Origin: Acidocella sp. KAb 2-4
Lineage (GTDB): Bacteria; Pseudomonadota; Alphaproteobacteria; Acetobacterales; Acetobacteraceae
Length of the DNA stretch: 64,000 nt
Assembly (NCBI RefSeq): GCF_020567705.1
Contig: NZ_JAJDJU010000001.1
Location: forward strand, 124,001 to 188,000
Direction of reading: 5' to 3'
Position 1 is the stretch's first letter, and each line of letters opens with the position of its first letter. A model generated the notes under the pieces. The model saw nothing but the letters and a program-made list of their open reading frames with translations, was not told the DNA's origin and did not search any database. The translations under genes and the position numbers were made by a program. This document shows, one piece after another, positions 8,248 through 17,537 of the stretch.

Positions 8248-8844
8248 TCAGCCAGCGGCCTTTTTCTGGCCGATGCGCGGCTCGGTGCCCGCCAGCAGCC
8301 GGGCGATGTTGCCGCGATGCGTCCAATACACCAGCGCGGCGATGAGCAGGGCGAGCAGGGCGGTTTTGGGCGCGGCGACGAACCACGCGGCCACCGGAGC
8401 CACCGCATAGGCGACCAGGGCGGAGAGCGAGGAATAACGCAGTGTAAAGGCCGTGAGCAGCCATGCGGCGCAGCACACCAGCCCGAGCGGCCAGCTCAGG
8501 CCGAAGAACACGCCAAGCCCGGTGGCCACGCCCTTGCCGCCCTTGAAACCCAGCCAGACCGGGAAGAGATGCCCCAGAAACGCCGCCAGCCCGGCCACGA
8601 ACACGCCGTGATGGCCATAAGCGCCGACCCAAACCACGGCGAGCGTGCCCTTCAGCGCGTCGAGCAGCAGGGTGGTGGTCGCCAGCGCCTTATTGCCGGT
8701 GCGCAGCACATTGGTGGCGCCGATATTGCCCGAGCCGATGGCCCGGATATCGCCCAGCCCGGCGGCGCGGGTGAGCAGCAAGCCAAAGGGGATGGAGCCG
8801 AGCAGATAGGCGAAGGCGGCGATCAGCAGATAAGTGGTGATCAT
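8248..8844 (-). CDS. plsY: Acyl-phosphate glycerol-3-phosphate acyltransferase PlsY
   Basis: This integral membrane enzyme transfers an acyl chain from acyl-phosphate to glycerol-3-phosphate, the first step of phospholipid synthesis. Its partner PlsX is encoded at about 42 kb. The 198 residues form several membrane segments with the three PlsY signatures: GSIPFG (about 16-21), [16 protein letters not shown] (about 36-51) and [13 protein letters not shown] (about 104-116). The ATG at 8844 overlaps the stop of the dihydroorotase-like gene in an ATGA, so translation is probably coupled. A longer in-frame extension would give a non-homologous basic N-terminus. Confidence 0.96.
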   Translation of the reverse strand: MITTYLLIAAFAYLLGSIPFGLLLTRAAGLGDIRAIGSGNIGATNVLRTGNKALATTTLLLDALKGTLAVVWVGAYGHHGVFVAGLAAFLGHLFPVWLGFKGGKGVATGLGVFFGLSWPLGLVCCAAWLLTAFTLRYSSLSALVAYAVAPVAAWFVAAPKTALLALLIAALVYWTHRGNIARLLAGTEPRIGQKKAAG

Positions 8845-10112
8845 CCATACACCCGCTTGCCGGATTTCCAGGTGCCAAGCACCACGCCCTCCAGGGCGCG
8901 GCCATCGAAGGGCGTGTTCTGCGCCTTGCCAGGCAGCGCGCCGGCCTGCACCTGCCAGGAGCGCTCGGGATGGAACAGCACGAGATCGGCCGGGCGGCCG
9001 CGCGCGATCACCCCAGCCTCGATGCCCAGCCATGCGGCCGGACGCTTGGTGAGCAGCGCCAGGGCCTGGGGCAGGGTGAGCTGCCCCTCCTGCACCCGCG
9101 CCAGGGTGACGCCGAGCAGCGTGGCCAGCCCGGCGCCGCCCGGGGCGGCATCGGCGAAGGGCAGGCGCTTATCGTCGGGGTCGCGGGGTTGATGATCGGA
9201 GGCGATGGCGTCGATCGTGCCGTCAGCCAGGGCGGCGATCACGGCGAGGCGGTCAGTCTCGGTCCGCAGCGGCGGCGAGAGTTTGCAATAGGTGCGGTAA
9301 TCGCCAATCGCGGTCTCGTTGAGGTCGAAATACGGGGGCGCGGTGTCGCAGGTCACCTTCAGCCCCTTGTCCTTGGCCGTGCGGATCAGGTCCAGCGCCT
9401 CGCCGGTGGTGACATGGGCGAAATGTACCGCGCCGCCGGTGAGTTTGGCCAGCCTGATGTCGCGCGCCACGCAGATCGCCTCGGCGGCGGCGGGGATGCC
9501 GGGCAGGCCCATCCAAGTGGCCCGCGCGCCGGCGGTGGCGGCGCCGCCACGGGCCAGCTCCGCATCCTCGGGGTGTTGCACGATGCGCATGCCGAACCCG
9601 GCCGCGTAGGCCAGGGCGAGGCGCATCATGCGCGACGAGGCGATGGCCTTGCCGCCATCGGTGAACGCCACCGCGCCGGCGGCTTTCAGCAGCCCGTATT
9701 CGGCCAACTCCTCGCCCCGCAGCCCGCGCGTGGCGGCGGCGTAGGGCAACAGTGAGACGGACCCGGTCTCTACCCCGCGCGAGATGATGAGATGCAGCAG
9801 CGCCGGATCGTCGATCGGCGGGGCCGAATCCGGCAGCACGGCGATGCTGGTGATGCCGCCCGCGGCGGCGGCCTCGGCGGCGCTGGCGATGGTCTCGCGG
9901 TATTCAAAGCCCGGCTCGCCGAGCGAGGCGCGCAGATCAACCAGCCCTGGCGCCAACACCGCGCCCTCGGCCTCGACGATGGCGGCGCCATCCGGGCGGC
10001 CGAGATTCTGCCCGAAATCGGCGATCACGCCGCCCTGGACGAGCAGATCGCCCTCGATCAGATTTTGGGCGGCTTCGTCCAAGTAACGGATTTTACGGAA
10101 TAATGTGCTCAT
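8841..10112 (-). CDS. pyrX: Dihydroorotase-family protein, probably non-catalytic (PyrX type)
   Basis: This 423-residue amidohydrolase has the full class I dihydroorotase layout: [48 protein letters not shown] and a C-terminal beta-sandwich. The essential zinc motif DxHxH reads D-L-R-A-S (residues 59-63) and the conserved DDG reads DGG (152-154). Both zinc histidines of the first strand are therefore missing. Such inactive homologues (PyrX, or DHOase-like PyrC') are known to assemble with and support aspartate transcarbamoylase. Here the gene directly follows pyrB, which fits that role. An active dihydroorotase is then expected elsewhere in the genome. Catalytic loss is read from sequence; the structural role is inferred. 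Confidence 0.85.
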   Translation of the reverse strand: MSTLFRKIRYLDEAAQNLIEGDLLVQGGVIADFGQNLGRPDGAAIVEAEGAVLAPGLVDLRASLGEPGFEYRETIASAAEAAAAGGITSIAVLPDSAPPIDDPALLHLIISRGVETGSVSLLPYAAATRGLRGEELAEYGLLKAAGAVAFTDGGKAIASSRMMRLALAYAAGFGMRIVQHPEDAELARGGAATAGARATWMGLPGIPAAAEAICVARDIRLAKLTGGAVHFAHVTTGEALDLIRTAKDKGLKVTCDTAPPYFDLNETAIGDYRTYCKLSPPLRTETDRLAVIAALADGTIDAIASDHQPRDPDDKRLPFADAAPGGAGLATLLGVTLARVQEGQLTLPQALALLTKRPAAWLGIEAGVIARGRPADLVLFHPERSWQVQAGALPGKAQNTPFDGRALEGVVLGTWKSGKRVYG

Positions 10113-10116
10113 GGCG

Positions 10117-11034
10117 TTATCCTCGCGCCAGGGTGTCGAGCACCGCCATGCGCACGGCGACGCCCATTTCCACCTGCTCTTGAATGCGCGAGCGCGCGGC
10201 GTCGTCGGCGATGGCGCTGTCGATCTCGACGCCGCGGTTCATCGGGCCGGGGTGCATCACCAGCGCGTCCGGCTTGGCGAAGCCGAGCTTGCGCCGGTCC
10301 AGCCCGTAATAGGCGAAGAATTCGCGCGTCGAGGGCACCATGCCGCCGGTCATGCGCTCCTTCTGCAGGCGCAGCATCATCACGATATCGGCGCCTTGCA
10401 GGCCTTCCTCCATGTCGTGGAACACGCTCACGCCGGAGGTGGCAATGCCGCCGGGGATGAGGGTGGGCGGGCCGATCAGGCGGACGAAATTGCCCATCAT
10501 GGTCAGCAGCAGGATGTTGGAGCGGGCGACGCGCGAATGCGCGATGTCGCCGCAAATGGCCACGGTGAGGCCGGCGATGCGGCCCTTGTTGCGGCGGATG
10601 GTCAGCGCGTCGAGCAAGGCCTGGGTGGGGTGCTCATGCGTGCCGTCGCCCGCGTTGATCACCGCGGCGCCCACTTTCTCGGCCAGCAGATGCGGCGCGC
10701 CGGAGCGGTTGTGGCGCACGACCAGCAGGTCGCAATTCATAGCGTTGAGGGTGGCGGCGGTGTCGAGCAGCGTCTCGCCCTTGGTGACCGATGAGGTGGC
10801 GACGGACATGTTCACCACATCCGCCCCCAGGCGCCGCCCGGCCAGCTCGAAGCTGGTCCGCGTGCGCGTGGAGTCCTCGAAGAACAGGTTGATGAGGGTA
10901 CGCCCGCGGAGCAGATCACGCTGGGTTTTGCCCGACCGGTTGAGGAGCACGTAGCTCTCAGCCAGATCGAGCAGCGAGGTGGCGGTGACGGGGTTGAGAC
11001 CCTCGATCCCGAGCAGATGTTTCAGCGATGCCAT
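10117..11034 (-). CDS. pyrB: Aspartate carbamoyltransferase catalytic subunit
   Basis: PyrB (305 aa) joins carbamoyl phosphate and aspartate in pyrimidine synthesis. The carbamoyl-phosphate loop STRTRTSFE lies near residue 54, [13 protein letters not shown] near 84, [11 protein letters not shown] near 135 and the aspartate-binding [13 protein letters not shown] near 260. All are intact. The downstream dihydroorotase-like gene starts four bases after its stop, consistent with a PyrB-PyrX dodecamer of the Pseudomonas type. No pyrI regulatory gene is adjacent. Upstream, 48 bp separate it from the Nudix gene, so it may share that transcript or have its own promoter within the Nudix 3' end. Confidence 0.96.
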   Translation of the reverse strand: MASLKHLLGIEGLNPVTATSLLDLAESYVLLNRSGKTQRDLLRGRTLINLFFEDSTRTRTSFELAGRRLGADVVNMSVATSSVTKGETLLDTAATLNAMNCDLLVVRHNRSGAPHLLAEKVGAAVINAGDGTHEHPTQALLDALTIRRNKGRIAGLTVAICGDIAHSRVARSNILLLTMMGNFVRLIGPPTLIPGGIATSGVSVFHDMEEGLQGADIVMMLRLQKERMTGGMVPSTREFFAYYGLDRRKLGFAKPDALVMHPGPMNRGVEIDSAIADDAARSRIQEQVEMGVAVRMAVLDTLARG

Positions 11035-11082
11035 TAAAGCCCGCTTAGATCACACTCACCCGCCTCTGGGGAAGCCCCGCGA

Positions 11083-11838
11083 TCAGAGCGGGCGAAGATC
11101 GGCCATGCGCGCCTGGGTGACGGGGTAGCCCGCGTCCTCGGGGATGCAGAGATGCGGCTCGCCGCCGATGTCACGGATTTCCGGGATGATGAGCCGGGCC
11201 GGAATGGCGGCGAGATGCGCCAGCGTGGCGGCATGGCTGGGATGCGCGGCCAGGCGCTCCAGATTGCGCAGGGTGGGGAACACCAGCGGGTAGCCGCCGC
11301 CGAGAAATTCCGCCGCGCCGCGCCAAAGCAGATGCACGGCTTCGTCCTCGTCATGCGCGGCCTCGGCCTCGCCCTCGCGCCGGGCCACGTAAAAGCGGGT
11401 GTCGAAGCGCCGCTTCACCGCATGGCCGGGGCGCCAGCGGCTGAACGGGGTAAGCAAGCCGAGGTCCAGCGCGCGGCCCGATTCGGCGAGCAGCGCGCTG
11501 AACGCCGCCCCGGTTTTCAGCGCCGCGCGCCAGGAGGCGATTTGCGCCGGGCTGGGGGCAGGGCGGATGGCGGTGGCGATGCCGGTCTCCTCCAGCGTCT
11601 CGCGGATGGCGGCGACGCGGGCCGCGCCATCTTCGGCCTCGGCCGGGGCGTTGCGGGCGAGCGCGGCGCTGGCGGCGATGGCGTGGTCGTCATCCTCCAC
11701 CCGCCCGCCCGGAAACACCAGCGCCCCGGCGGCGAAGCGCATCGTCTCGGTGCGCTGGAGCATCAGGTGACGGGCCGGGCCGGGGGCGGATTCGTCGAAC
11801 AGGATGAGCGTGGCGGCGGGGGCGGCGGCGTCAGACAT
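11083..11838 (-). CDS. Nudix hydrolase (NUDT19/CoA-diphosphatase-like)
   Basis: This 251-residue Nudix-superfamily hydrolase carries FPGGRVEDDD then, after an insert, AARVAAIRETLEETGI, giving the REtxEExG core that binds Mg2+. The long insert between the GG and RE parts and the downstream layout (FSRWRPGHAVKRRFDTRFYVAR) resemble the NUDT7/NUDT19 branch acting on CoA derivatives. That substrate is inference. The ATG at 11838 (MSDAAAPAATLILFDE) overlaps the stop of the MFS gene in ATGTCTGA, so I prefer it to a longer frame that would run deep into the transporter gene. Confidence 0.85.
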   Translation of the reverse strand: MSDAAAPAATLILFDESAPGPARHLMLQRTETMRFAAGALVFPGGRVEDDDHAIAASAALARNAPAEAEDGAARVAAIRETLEETGIATAIRPAPSPAQIASWRAALKTGAAFSALLAESGRALDLGLLTPFSRWRPGHAVKRRFDTRFYVARREGEAEAAHDEDEAVHLLWRGAAEFLGGGYPLVFPTLRNLERLAAHPSHAATLAHLAAIPARLIIPEIRDIGGEPHLCIPEDAGYPVTQARMADLRPL

Positions 11839-13027
11839 GGGCGTGCGCCGGGCGGACCAGGAAGAAATACAGCGCATTGGTAAGCAGGCCGAAGCCGAGC
11901 ATCGGCACCACCATGGCGGCCACGCCGAATCGCGTGAAGCTGGCGGCGACGATGACGCTGGCCAGCACCGCCACCGACATTTGCAGCGTGGTGAGCACCG
12001 CCGCGGCCACGCCGGCGATCTCGGGCAAAGCCTGCATCGTGCCGTGCGAGGCGTTGGGCGCGGTGAGCCCGTAGCCATAGGCGCTGAGCACGAGCAGCGC
12101 GGTCAGGTTCCAGGCGCCAGCCGTGCCGGTGGCGAGCAGCGCCACCATGCCCAGCCCCGTGGCCAGATACAGCCCCAGCCCGGCCCTGAGCGCCGCGCCA
12201 TGCCCCACGCCGAGGCGCGAGAGCATTGGGTTGCTGAGCGCGCCGAGCATGATGCCCGCCGAGGCAGCGGCGAAGACCAGCCCATAAACCCGCGCCGACA
12301 GCCCGTAATGCCCGATGAACACCAAAGACGAGCCGGAAATGAAGGAGAATTGTACCCCGAAGCTGACGCCGAACACCAGCGCGTAGCCCAGCGCCGCGCG
12401 GTGGCTGAACAGCAGCCCGTAGCCATGCAGCACCTGGCCGAACAGGCTGCCCTGGCGGTTGGGGGATTTATGCGTCTCCTCCAGCCCCAGCCAGATGGCC
12501 GCCAGCAGCACCAGCCCGCCCAGCGCCAGCGTGGCGTAAATGCTGCGCCAGCCGGCGATGAGCAGAAACGCGCCGATGCTGGGCGCGATCATCGGGGCCA
12601 CGCCCATCACGGTTTGTATCTGCGAAAGCTTGGCGCGTCCGGCGGCGCCCTCGAAGCAATCGCGCACCAGGGCGAAGGCGAGGGCTGTGCCGCCACCAGC
12701 GCCGGCGCCCTCGATAAAGCGCGCGGTGAGCAGCCCCATGATGGAGGGGGCGGCGGAGGCGGCGAGGCTACCCAGGGTGAACAGCGCCAACGCCACGGCC
12801 AGCACCGGGCGGCGGCCGAAACGGTCGGAAAGCGGACCATAAACCACCGGCGTGGTGGCGAACCCGGCCATGAACAGGCTGAGGGTGAGGCCTGTCATGC
12901 CGGGGGCGGTGTTCAGGCTGGTCCCGATCTCGCGCAGGGCGGGCAAGGCCATGTCGATGGAAAACGGCGGCAGCGCCGCCAGCGCGGCGAGAAAAATAAG
13001 GAAGATCAGGCTATGCGGATTTTTCAC
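11831..13027 (-). CDS. MFS drug-efflux transporter, Bcr/CflA family
   Basis: This is a 398-residue, 12-segment inner-membrane proton antiporter. It begins with a hydrophobic helix (SLIFLIFLAALAALPPFSIDMALPAL) whose SIDMALPAL is the Bcr/CflA hallmark. The MFS motif A LSDRFGRRPVL sits between helices 2 and 3, and FIEGAGAGGGTALAFALVRD matches family helix 4. I chose GTG 13027, preceded by GGGAGCG; the open frame continues upstream to 13360 but that part is not transporter-like and crosses the neighbouring promoter region. It is coupled to the Nudix gene by an eight-base overlap. Substrate unknown; typical relatives export bicyclomycin, sulfonamides or chloramphenicol. Confidence 0.88.
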   Translation of the reverse strand: MKNPHSLIFLIFLAALAALPPFSIDMALPALREIGTSLNTAPGMTGLTLSLFMAGFATTPVVYGPLSDRFGRRPVLAVALALFTLGSLAASAAPSIMGLLTARFIEGAGAGGGTALAFALVRDCFEGAAGRAKLSQIQTVMGVAPMIAPSIGAFLLIAGWRSIYATLALGGLVLLAAIWLGLEETHKSPNRQGSLFGQVLHGYGLLFSHRAALGYALVFGVSFGVQFSFISGSSLVFIGHYGLSARVYGLVFAAASAGIMLGALSNPMLSRLGVGHGAALRAGLGLYLATGLGMVALLATGTAGAWNLTALLVLSAYGYGLTAPNASHGTMQALPEIAGVAAAVLTTLQMSVAVLASVIVAASFTRFGVAAMVVPMLGFGLLTNALYFFLVRPAHAHV

Positions 13028-13259
13028 ACGGACGCTCCCGGCTATGGTTTTGCCCGCATGGCGGACCTTGGCGCAAGAATAGGGGGAACGGCGCGATTGT
13101 CGAGGTTCGCCAAAATATTCGGGATTTTTTAGGGCGGCCATAAAACGCAGAATCAATATTATGGAAAGTAAGAATGGCGGTAGCCGCGCATTAAGCAGAT
13201 GGAAACACGGCCACCCGCATATTGCGAGTGCTTTTGAGCTATACAGATGGAGTGTTGCC

Positions 13260-14441
13260 GTGGAGCTCGTGCTGACGCCTGATCGCGGCCGCCGCCATAA
13301 TGCAGTGCCTGGTGCATCAGCGCCCGCGAGCACGATGCAGCGCGTGAAAAGCATGGTCACCGGGCTGGAGCGGCGGTTTCAGGAAATCGCGGCGATCGCC
13401 GATGTCATCAACCATGTCGCGAAACACACCAAGCTGCTCTCCTTCAACGCCACCATCGAGGCCGCGCGGGCTGGCGAGGCCGGGCGCGGCTTTTCGGTGG
13501 TGGCTTCGGAGGTACGGACCCTGGCCGAGCGCACCGCCAGCGCCACGGCCGATATCAACGCCATCCTGCCCCAGGTGAAACGCGAGATCGCCGACGCAGT
13601 GCAGGGCGTGGAGCAGGAGGAGGCCGAGGCGCTGATGCAGAGCGCCATCCGCCTCGCCGGGCTGGAGGCGGCGCGGGTCGAGGCGTGGTTCCGGCAGATC
13701 GCCACCACGCTGCAAGCGCTAAAACACACTCTGCTCGGGCAGAGCAAAGTGCCCGGCGCCCTCACCCGCGAGGGGTTCGACGCCGTGATGGCGGAATTCC
13801 TGGTGCATAATCCGGGGCTGCTCGCGCTCTCCTGCTGCGTGGAGCCCAACGCCTTTGACGGGCGCGACGCCGAATTCGCGAACACCGAATACACCGACGC
13901 CACGGGCCGCTACATCCCCTATTGGAACCGTGGCAGCGGGCGGATCATCTGCGAGCCGCTGCAGGGCTACGACACGCCCGGCCAGAATGATTATTACGAA
14001 TTGCCGCGCCGGGCCGGGAATGACGTGATGATGGAGCCCTATGACTACCCGGTGGCGGGACGGATCATGCGGATCACCTCGCTGATGTCGCCGTTCAATC
14101 TGCGCGGGCGATTTGCGGGCGTGTTCGGGGCCGATTTCGCGCTGGATGGCTTGCAGGCCGAACTCGCGGGCAACAAACCGTTCGGCACGGGCGATCTGGT
14201 GCTGCTCTCGCATGGCGGGATGTATGCCACCCACCCCGACCCGCTGCGCATCGGCCACATGGCGAACGACCTCCCCGGCCCGGCCAAACAGGCGGTGGCC
14301 GGCGGGCAGCGGCATGAATGGGTGGACGAGCAAGGGATGGCGCGCATCCTGCACCCGTTGCGCATTGGCGAGGCCGGGCAGCCCTGGGCGCTGATGCTGG
14401 TCTTCGACATCGCCGGCACGCTCAACCGCCGGGCGCGCTAA
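13260..14441 (+). CDS. Soluble chemoreceptor-like protein: MCP signalling hairpin followed by Cache sensor domain
   Basis: The first ~130 residues contain a methyl-accepting chemotaxis hairpin: [28 protein letters not shown] then [18 protein letters not shown] (about residues 46-92 from this start). From about 170 to 390 follows a Cache/PDC-type sensor, with [40 protein letters not shown] and [13 protein letters not shown]. No membrane segment or signal peptide is evident, so both parts should be cytoplasmic. The domain order is the reverse of classical receptors. I chose GTG 13260 because GATGGAG lies seven bases upstream; an in-frame ATG at 13161 lacks such a site. No che genes lie in the window. 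The stop overlaps the convergent gene by four bases. Confidence 0.82.
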   Translation: MELVLTPDRGRRHNAVPGASAPASTMQRVKSMVTGLERRFQEIAAIADVINHVAKHTKLLSFNATIEAARAGEAGRGFSVVASEVRTLAERTASATADINAILPQVKREIADAVQGVEQEEAEALMQSAIRLAGLEAARVEAWFRQIATTLQALKHTLLGQSKVPGALTREGFDAVMAEFLVHNPGLLALSCCVEPNAFDGRDAEFANTEYTDATGRYIPYWNRGSGRIICEPLQGYDTPGQNDYYELPRRAGNDVMMEPYDYPVAGRIMRITSLMSPFNLRGRFAGVFGADFALDGLQAELAGNKPFGTGDLVLLSHGGMYATHPDPLRIGHMANDLPGPAKQAVAGGQRHEWVDEQGMARILHPLRIGEAGQPWALMLVFDIAGTLNRRAR

Positions 14442-15226
14442 ATCTCCAGCACCATGCCGTCATAGCCCGGCTCCACACCTGATGGCAGCGTGGCGCGGAG
14501 CGTGCCGTAATCCATCTCCGGGCCGAGATGCGTGAGCACCGTGCGCCGTGGCCTCAGCCGCTCGACCCAGGAGAGCACAGTCGGCAGCCCGGCATGGGTC
14601 GGGTGGTCGTGCGAGGGCGTGAAGCAATCCACCACCAGCAGGTCCAGCCCCTCCAGCGCGGCGAAATTGCCGGGGCTGAAGCGCACTACATCGGTACAAT
14701 AGGCCGCGCGGCCTAGGCGCAAGCCGAGCGAGCGGGAATAGCCGTGATCCTGGTCGAGGGGCAGGATGATTTCTCCCGCAATCTCAAATGGTTTCTTCGG
14801 CTTGATGATCTCCGGGCGCAGGATCGGGCGGGAGATAAACCCGCCCCGGTACGGCGCGAACACATAGCCAAAGCGCTGCTTCAGCTCCGCCAGCACCGGC
14901 TTGGTGGTGTAGGTGGGCATCGGCCCGCCCATGATGCGGTTGAGGATGCGCACCTCATCGATGCCCGCGACGTGGTCGGCATGAGCATGGGTGTAGATCA
15001 ACGCGTTGATCCGGCCGATGCCGCAGCGCGTGAGCTGGAGCCGCAGATCCGGCGAGGTATCGACCAGAATATTTTTATTATCAGAGGTTTGGATGACGAT
15101 GCTGGCGCGGGTGCGGGCGTTGCGCGGCTCGTTAGGGTCGGTCTTGCCCCAATCGCCTCGCCCGTCCGGCCCGCCAATTTGCGGCAACCCGGCTGAGCCG
15201 CCCGTGCCCAGCAGGATGAATTTCAT
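14438..15226 (-). CDS. MBL-fold metallohydrolase, PhnP-like
   Basis: This 262-residue member of the PhnP/RNase Z-like branch starts [19 protein letters not shown]. It has the ligand set [13 protein letters not shown] (about residues 78-90), [14 protein letters not shown] (near 158), a [14 protein letters not shown] block near 208 and [10 protein letters not shown] near 232. Relatives hydrolyse cyclic or phosphodiester nucleotides; E. coli PhnP acts on cyclic ribosyl phosphate. No phosphonate genes occur here, so that substrate is not implied. It is the last gene of a seven-gene run and overlaps tatD by four bases. The same tatD-MBL pairing is common in alphaproteobacteria. Confidence 0.88.
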   Translation of the reverse strand: MKFILLGTGGSAGLPQIGGPDGRGDWGKTDPNEPRNARTRASIVIQTSDNKNILVDTSPDLRLQLTRCGIGRINALIYTHAHADHVAGIDEVRILNRIMGGPMPTYTTKPVLAELKQRFGYVFAPYRGGFISRPILRPEIIKPKKPFEIAGEIILPLDQDHGYSRSLGLRLGRAAYCTDVVRFSPGNFAALEGLDLLVVDCFTPSHDHPTHAGLPTVLSWVERLRPRRTVLTHLGPEMDYGTLRATLPSGVEPGYDGMVLEI

Positions 15227-16002
15227 GCCGCCTTCCGGAACAGCGTCTTGAAGTTCCGCGTGGTGAGATCAGCCAGAGCATCCGGCGCCAAGCCCTTGAT
15301 TTCGGCCAGCATCGCCGCCGTATGCACGGTATAGGCAGGCTCGTTGCGCTTGCCGCGGAAGGGCGCGGGGGCGAGATAGGGCGAGTCGGTCTCGACCAGC
15401 AGGCGCTCGGGCGGCACGTCCCTGGCGATCTCGCGCAGTTCCGGCGCCTTGGGAAAGGTCAGGATGCCGGAAAACGAGATATAGCCGCCCATCTCCAGCG
15501 CCGCCTCGGCCAGGGCGCGGGTGGAGGAGAAACAATGCAGCAGGAAGCCGAATGCCCCGCCCCGCGCCTGTTCTTCCTTTAAGATCAGCGCAATATCGTC
15601 ATCGGCGTCGCGCGCATGGATGCAGAGCGGCAGGCCCGTGAGCTGGGCGGCGCGGATATTGGCGCGGAAATTCTCGGCCTGAATATCCTTGGGGGCTTTG
15701 TCGTAAAAATAATCCAGCCCGGATTCACCGATGCCGATCACCTTGGGGTGCTGGGCCAGCGCGGCCAGCGCCTCGGGCGTGGTCACGGGCAGCACATCCG
15801 CCGCGTGGTTGGGATGAACCCCCACGCATGCCCAGACATTATCAAATTTTTCTGTAATGTCAATGGCTTGTTTGGATTGTTCAAAGGTGACGCCGATCGT
15901 CACCATCTCCCCTACCCCCGCCGCCACGGCGCGCGCCACCACCTCGGCGCATTCGCCGGGCTTGTTGAAATAATCGAGATGGCAATGCGTATCGACCAGC
16001 AT
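15223..16002 (-). CDS. tatD: TatD-family metal-dependent deoxyribonuclease
   Basis: This 259-residue amidohydrolase-fold nuclease (TatD/YcfH type) has all metal ligands: MLVDTHCHLDYF (residues 1-12), GIGESGLDYFYD near 90, LCIHARDADDD near 127, LLHCFSS near 155 and the Asp of VETDSPYLAP near 206. TatD proteins are 3'-5' exonucleases implicated in repair of oxidised DNA and in DNA turnover. Its ATG overlaps the metG stop by one base and its stop overlaps the PhnP-like gene, so it is an internal gene of the mltB-to-phnP chain. Confidence 0.93.
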   Translation of the reverse strand: MLVDTHCHLDYFNKPGECAEVVARAVAAGVGEMVTIGVTFEQSKQAIDITEKFDNVWACVGVHPNHAADVLPVTTPEALAALAQHPKVIGIGESGLDYFYDKAPKDIQAENFRANIRAAQLTGLPLCIHARDADDDIALILKEEQARGGAFGFLLHCFSSTRALAEAALEMGGYISFSGILTFPKAPELREIARDVPPERLLVETDSPYLAPAPFRGKRNEPAYTVHTAAMLAEIKGLAPDALADLTTRNFKTLFRKAA

Positions 16003-17537
16003 CAGCCGGCCTCCACCACGCGCGGGAACAGCCCGGAGGGCGTGGGCAGCGGCGTGCCCTCGGCCAGTGGCGCGTCCAGCGCCGCGAGGCTGCGGTCTTC
16101 GCCCACGGCCAGATAATCGAGCAGCTTGCCCATGGCCTCGGGCATGAAGGGTTGCAGCACCACGCCCAGCACGCGCAGCACGGCGCAGAGCGTGTAAAGC
16201 ACCGTGTTCATGCGCGCCGTGTCGGTCTTGCGCAGGCTCCAGGGGGCTTGGTGGTCGATATAGGCGTCGGCGGCGGCGATCACACGCCAGATCTCGTTCA
16301 GCGCCTCGTGGAAGGCGATGCGCTCCATCGCCGCCCTCACCTTTTCGGGCAGTTCATCGGCGAGCGCCAGCAGCACATGGTCGGCCTCGTGCAACTCGCC
16401 CTTGGGCGGCACCGCGCCGCCCGCGTTTTTGGCGATGAAGGAAAGCGTGCGCTGCGCCAGATTGCCGAGCCCGTTGGCGAGGTCGGCATTGATCCGCCCG
16501 ATCAGGGCCTTGCGGGAGAAATCACCGTCATTGCCGAAGGGCACCTCGCGCAGCAGGAAATAGCGCACCTGATCCAGCCCGAACTCGGCCACCAGCGGGC
16601 GGACATCGATGAAATTGCCCAGCGATTTGGACATTTTCTCGCCCTCGACCGTCCACCAGCCATGGCTGAACACGCGCTGGGGCAGGTCCATGCCCGCCGC
16701 CATCAAAAAGGCCGGCCAATACACGGCGTGGAAGCGGATGATCTCCTTGCCCACCAGATGCAGGCTGGCGGGCCAGAAATGCGCGCGCGGGCCGGTCATC
16801 TCCGGGTAGCCGCAGGCGGTGAGGTAGTTTTGCAGCGCGTCCAGCCAGACATACATCACATGCCGCTCATCGCCCGGCACTGGAATGCCCCAGGAGAACG
16901 AGGTGCGGGAGATGGAGAGGTCGCGCAGCCCGGATTTGACGAAGCTGACCACCTCGTTGCGCTTGGCCTGGGGCGCGATGAAGCCCGGGTTGGCCTCGTA
17001 ATGGGCCAGAAGTTTATCCTGAAAGGCACTGAGTTTAAAGAAATAACTAGGCTCGACCACCCATTTCACCTCGGCCCCGGAGGCGGTCGCCACGCGCGTG
17101 CCGTCCGGCTTCACAGTGGTTTCCTCCTCGTCGTAGAAGGCTTCGTCGCGCACCGCGTACCAGCCCTCATATTTGCCGAGATAGATGGCGCCGCTCTCTT
17201 GCAGCTTGGCCCACAGCGCCTGGGCGGATTTCTTGTGGCGCGCCTCGGTGGTGCGGATGAAATCATCATTGGAGATGTTCATCACCCGCGCCATGTCCTG
17301 AAAATCGGCGGAGACGCGATCGGTGAACTCCTGCGGGTCGATCCCGGCGGCGCGGGCGGCGGCTTCCACCTTTTGGCCGTGCTCGTCGGTGCCGGTGAGG
17401 AAGAACACGTTATGCCCCTCCAGCCGGTTCCAGCGGGCCAGCGCGTCGGCGGCGGTGGAGGTGTAGGCATGGCCCAGATGCGGCGCGCCATTCACGTAAT
17501 AGATCGGCGTCGAGATGTAATAGCTTTGTTTTTTCAT
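16002..17537 (-). CDS. metG: Methionyl-tRNA synthetase
   Basis: MetRS (511 aa) charges initiator and elongator tRNA-Met. The class I signatures are clear: TPIYYVNGAPHLGHAYT (HLGH near residue 20) and KMSKSLGN near residue 300. The connecting region lacks the four-cysteine zinc knuckle of E. coli MetRS, and there is no C-terminal EMAP/Arc1p-like tRNA-binding domain, so it belongs to the short zinc-free form. It overlaps holB by four bases upstream and tatD by one base downstream. Confidence 0.97.
   Translation of the reverse strand: MKKQSYYISTPIYYVNGAPHLGHAYTSTAADALARWNRLEGHNVFFLTGTDEHGQKVEAAARAAGIDPQEFTDRVSADFQDMARVMNISNDDFIRTTEARHKKSAQALWAKLQESGAIYLGKYEGWYAVRDEAFYDEEETTVKPDGTRVATASGAEVKWVVEPSYFFKLSAFQDKLLAHYEANPGFIAPQAKRNEVVSFVKSGLRDLSISRTSFSWGIPVPGDERHVMYVWLDALQNYLTACGYPEMTGPRAHFWPASLHLVGKEIIRFHAVYWPAFLMAAGMDLPQRVFSHGWWTVEGEKMSKSLGNFIDVRPLVAEFGLDQVRYFLLREVPFGNDGDFSRKALIGRINADLANGLGNLAQRTLSFIAKNAGGAVPPKGELHEADHVLLALADELPEKVRAAMERIAFHEALNEIWRVIAAADAYIDHQAPWSLRKTDTARMNTVLYTLCAVLRVLGVVLQPFMPEAMGKLLDYLAVGEDRSLAALDAPLAEGTPLPTPSGLFPRVVEAG

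Noticed and set aside
13161-13259. An N-terminal extension of the chemoreceptor-like protein from ATG 13161
   Set aside because: No ribosome-binding site precedes that ATG, the 33 residues show no domain, and GTG 13260 has a well-placed GATGGAG. The longer form is not excluded.
12000-13360. A longer MFS transporter starting near 13360
   Set aside because: The added N-terminus is not membrane-like, crosses the upstream divergent promoter region and exceeds the family length; GTG 13027 with GGGAGCG gives a normal Bcr/CflA protein.
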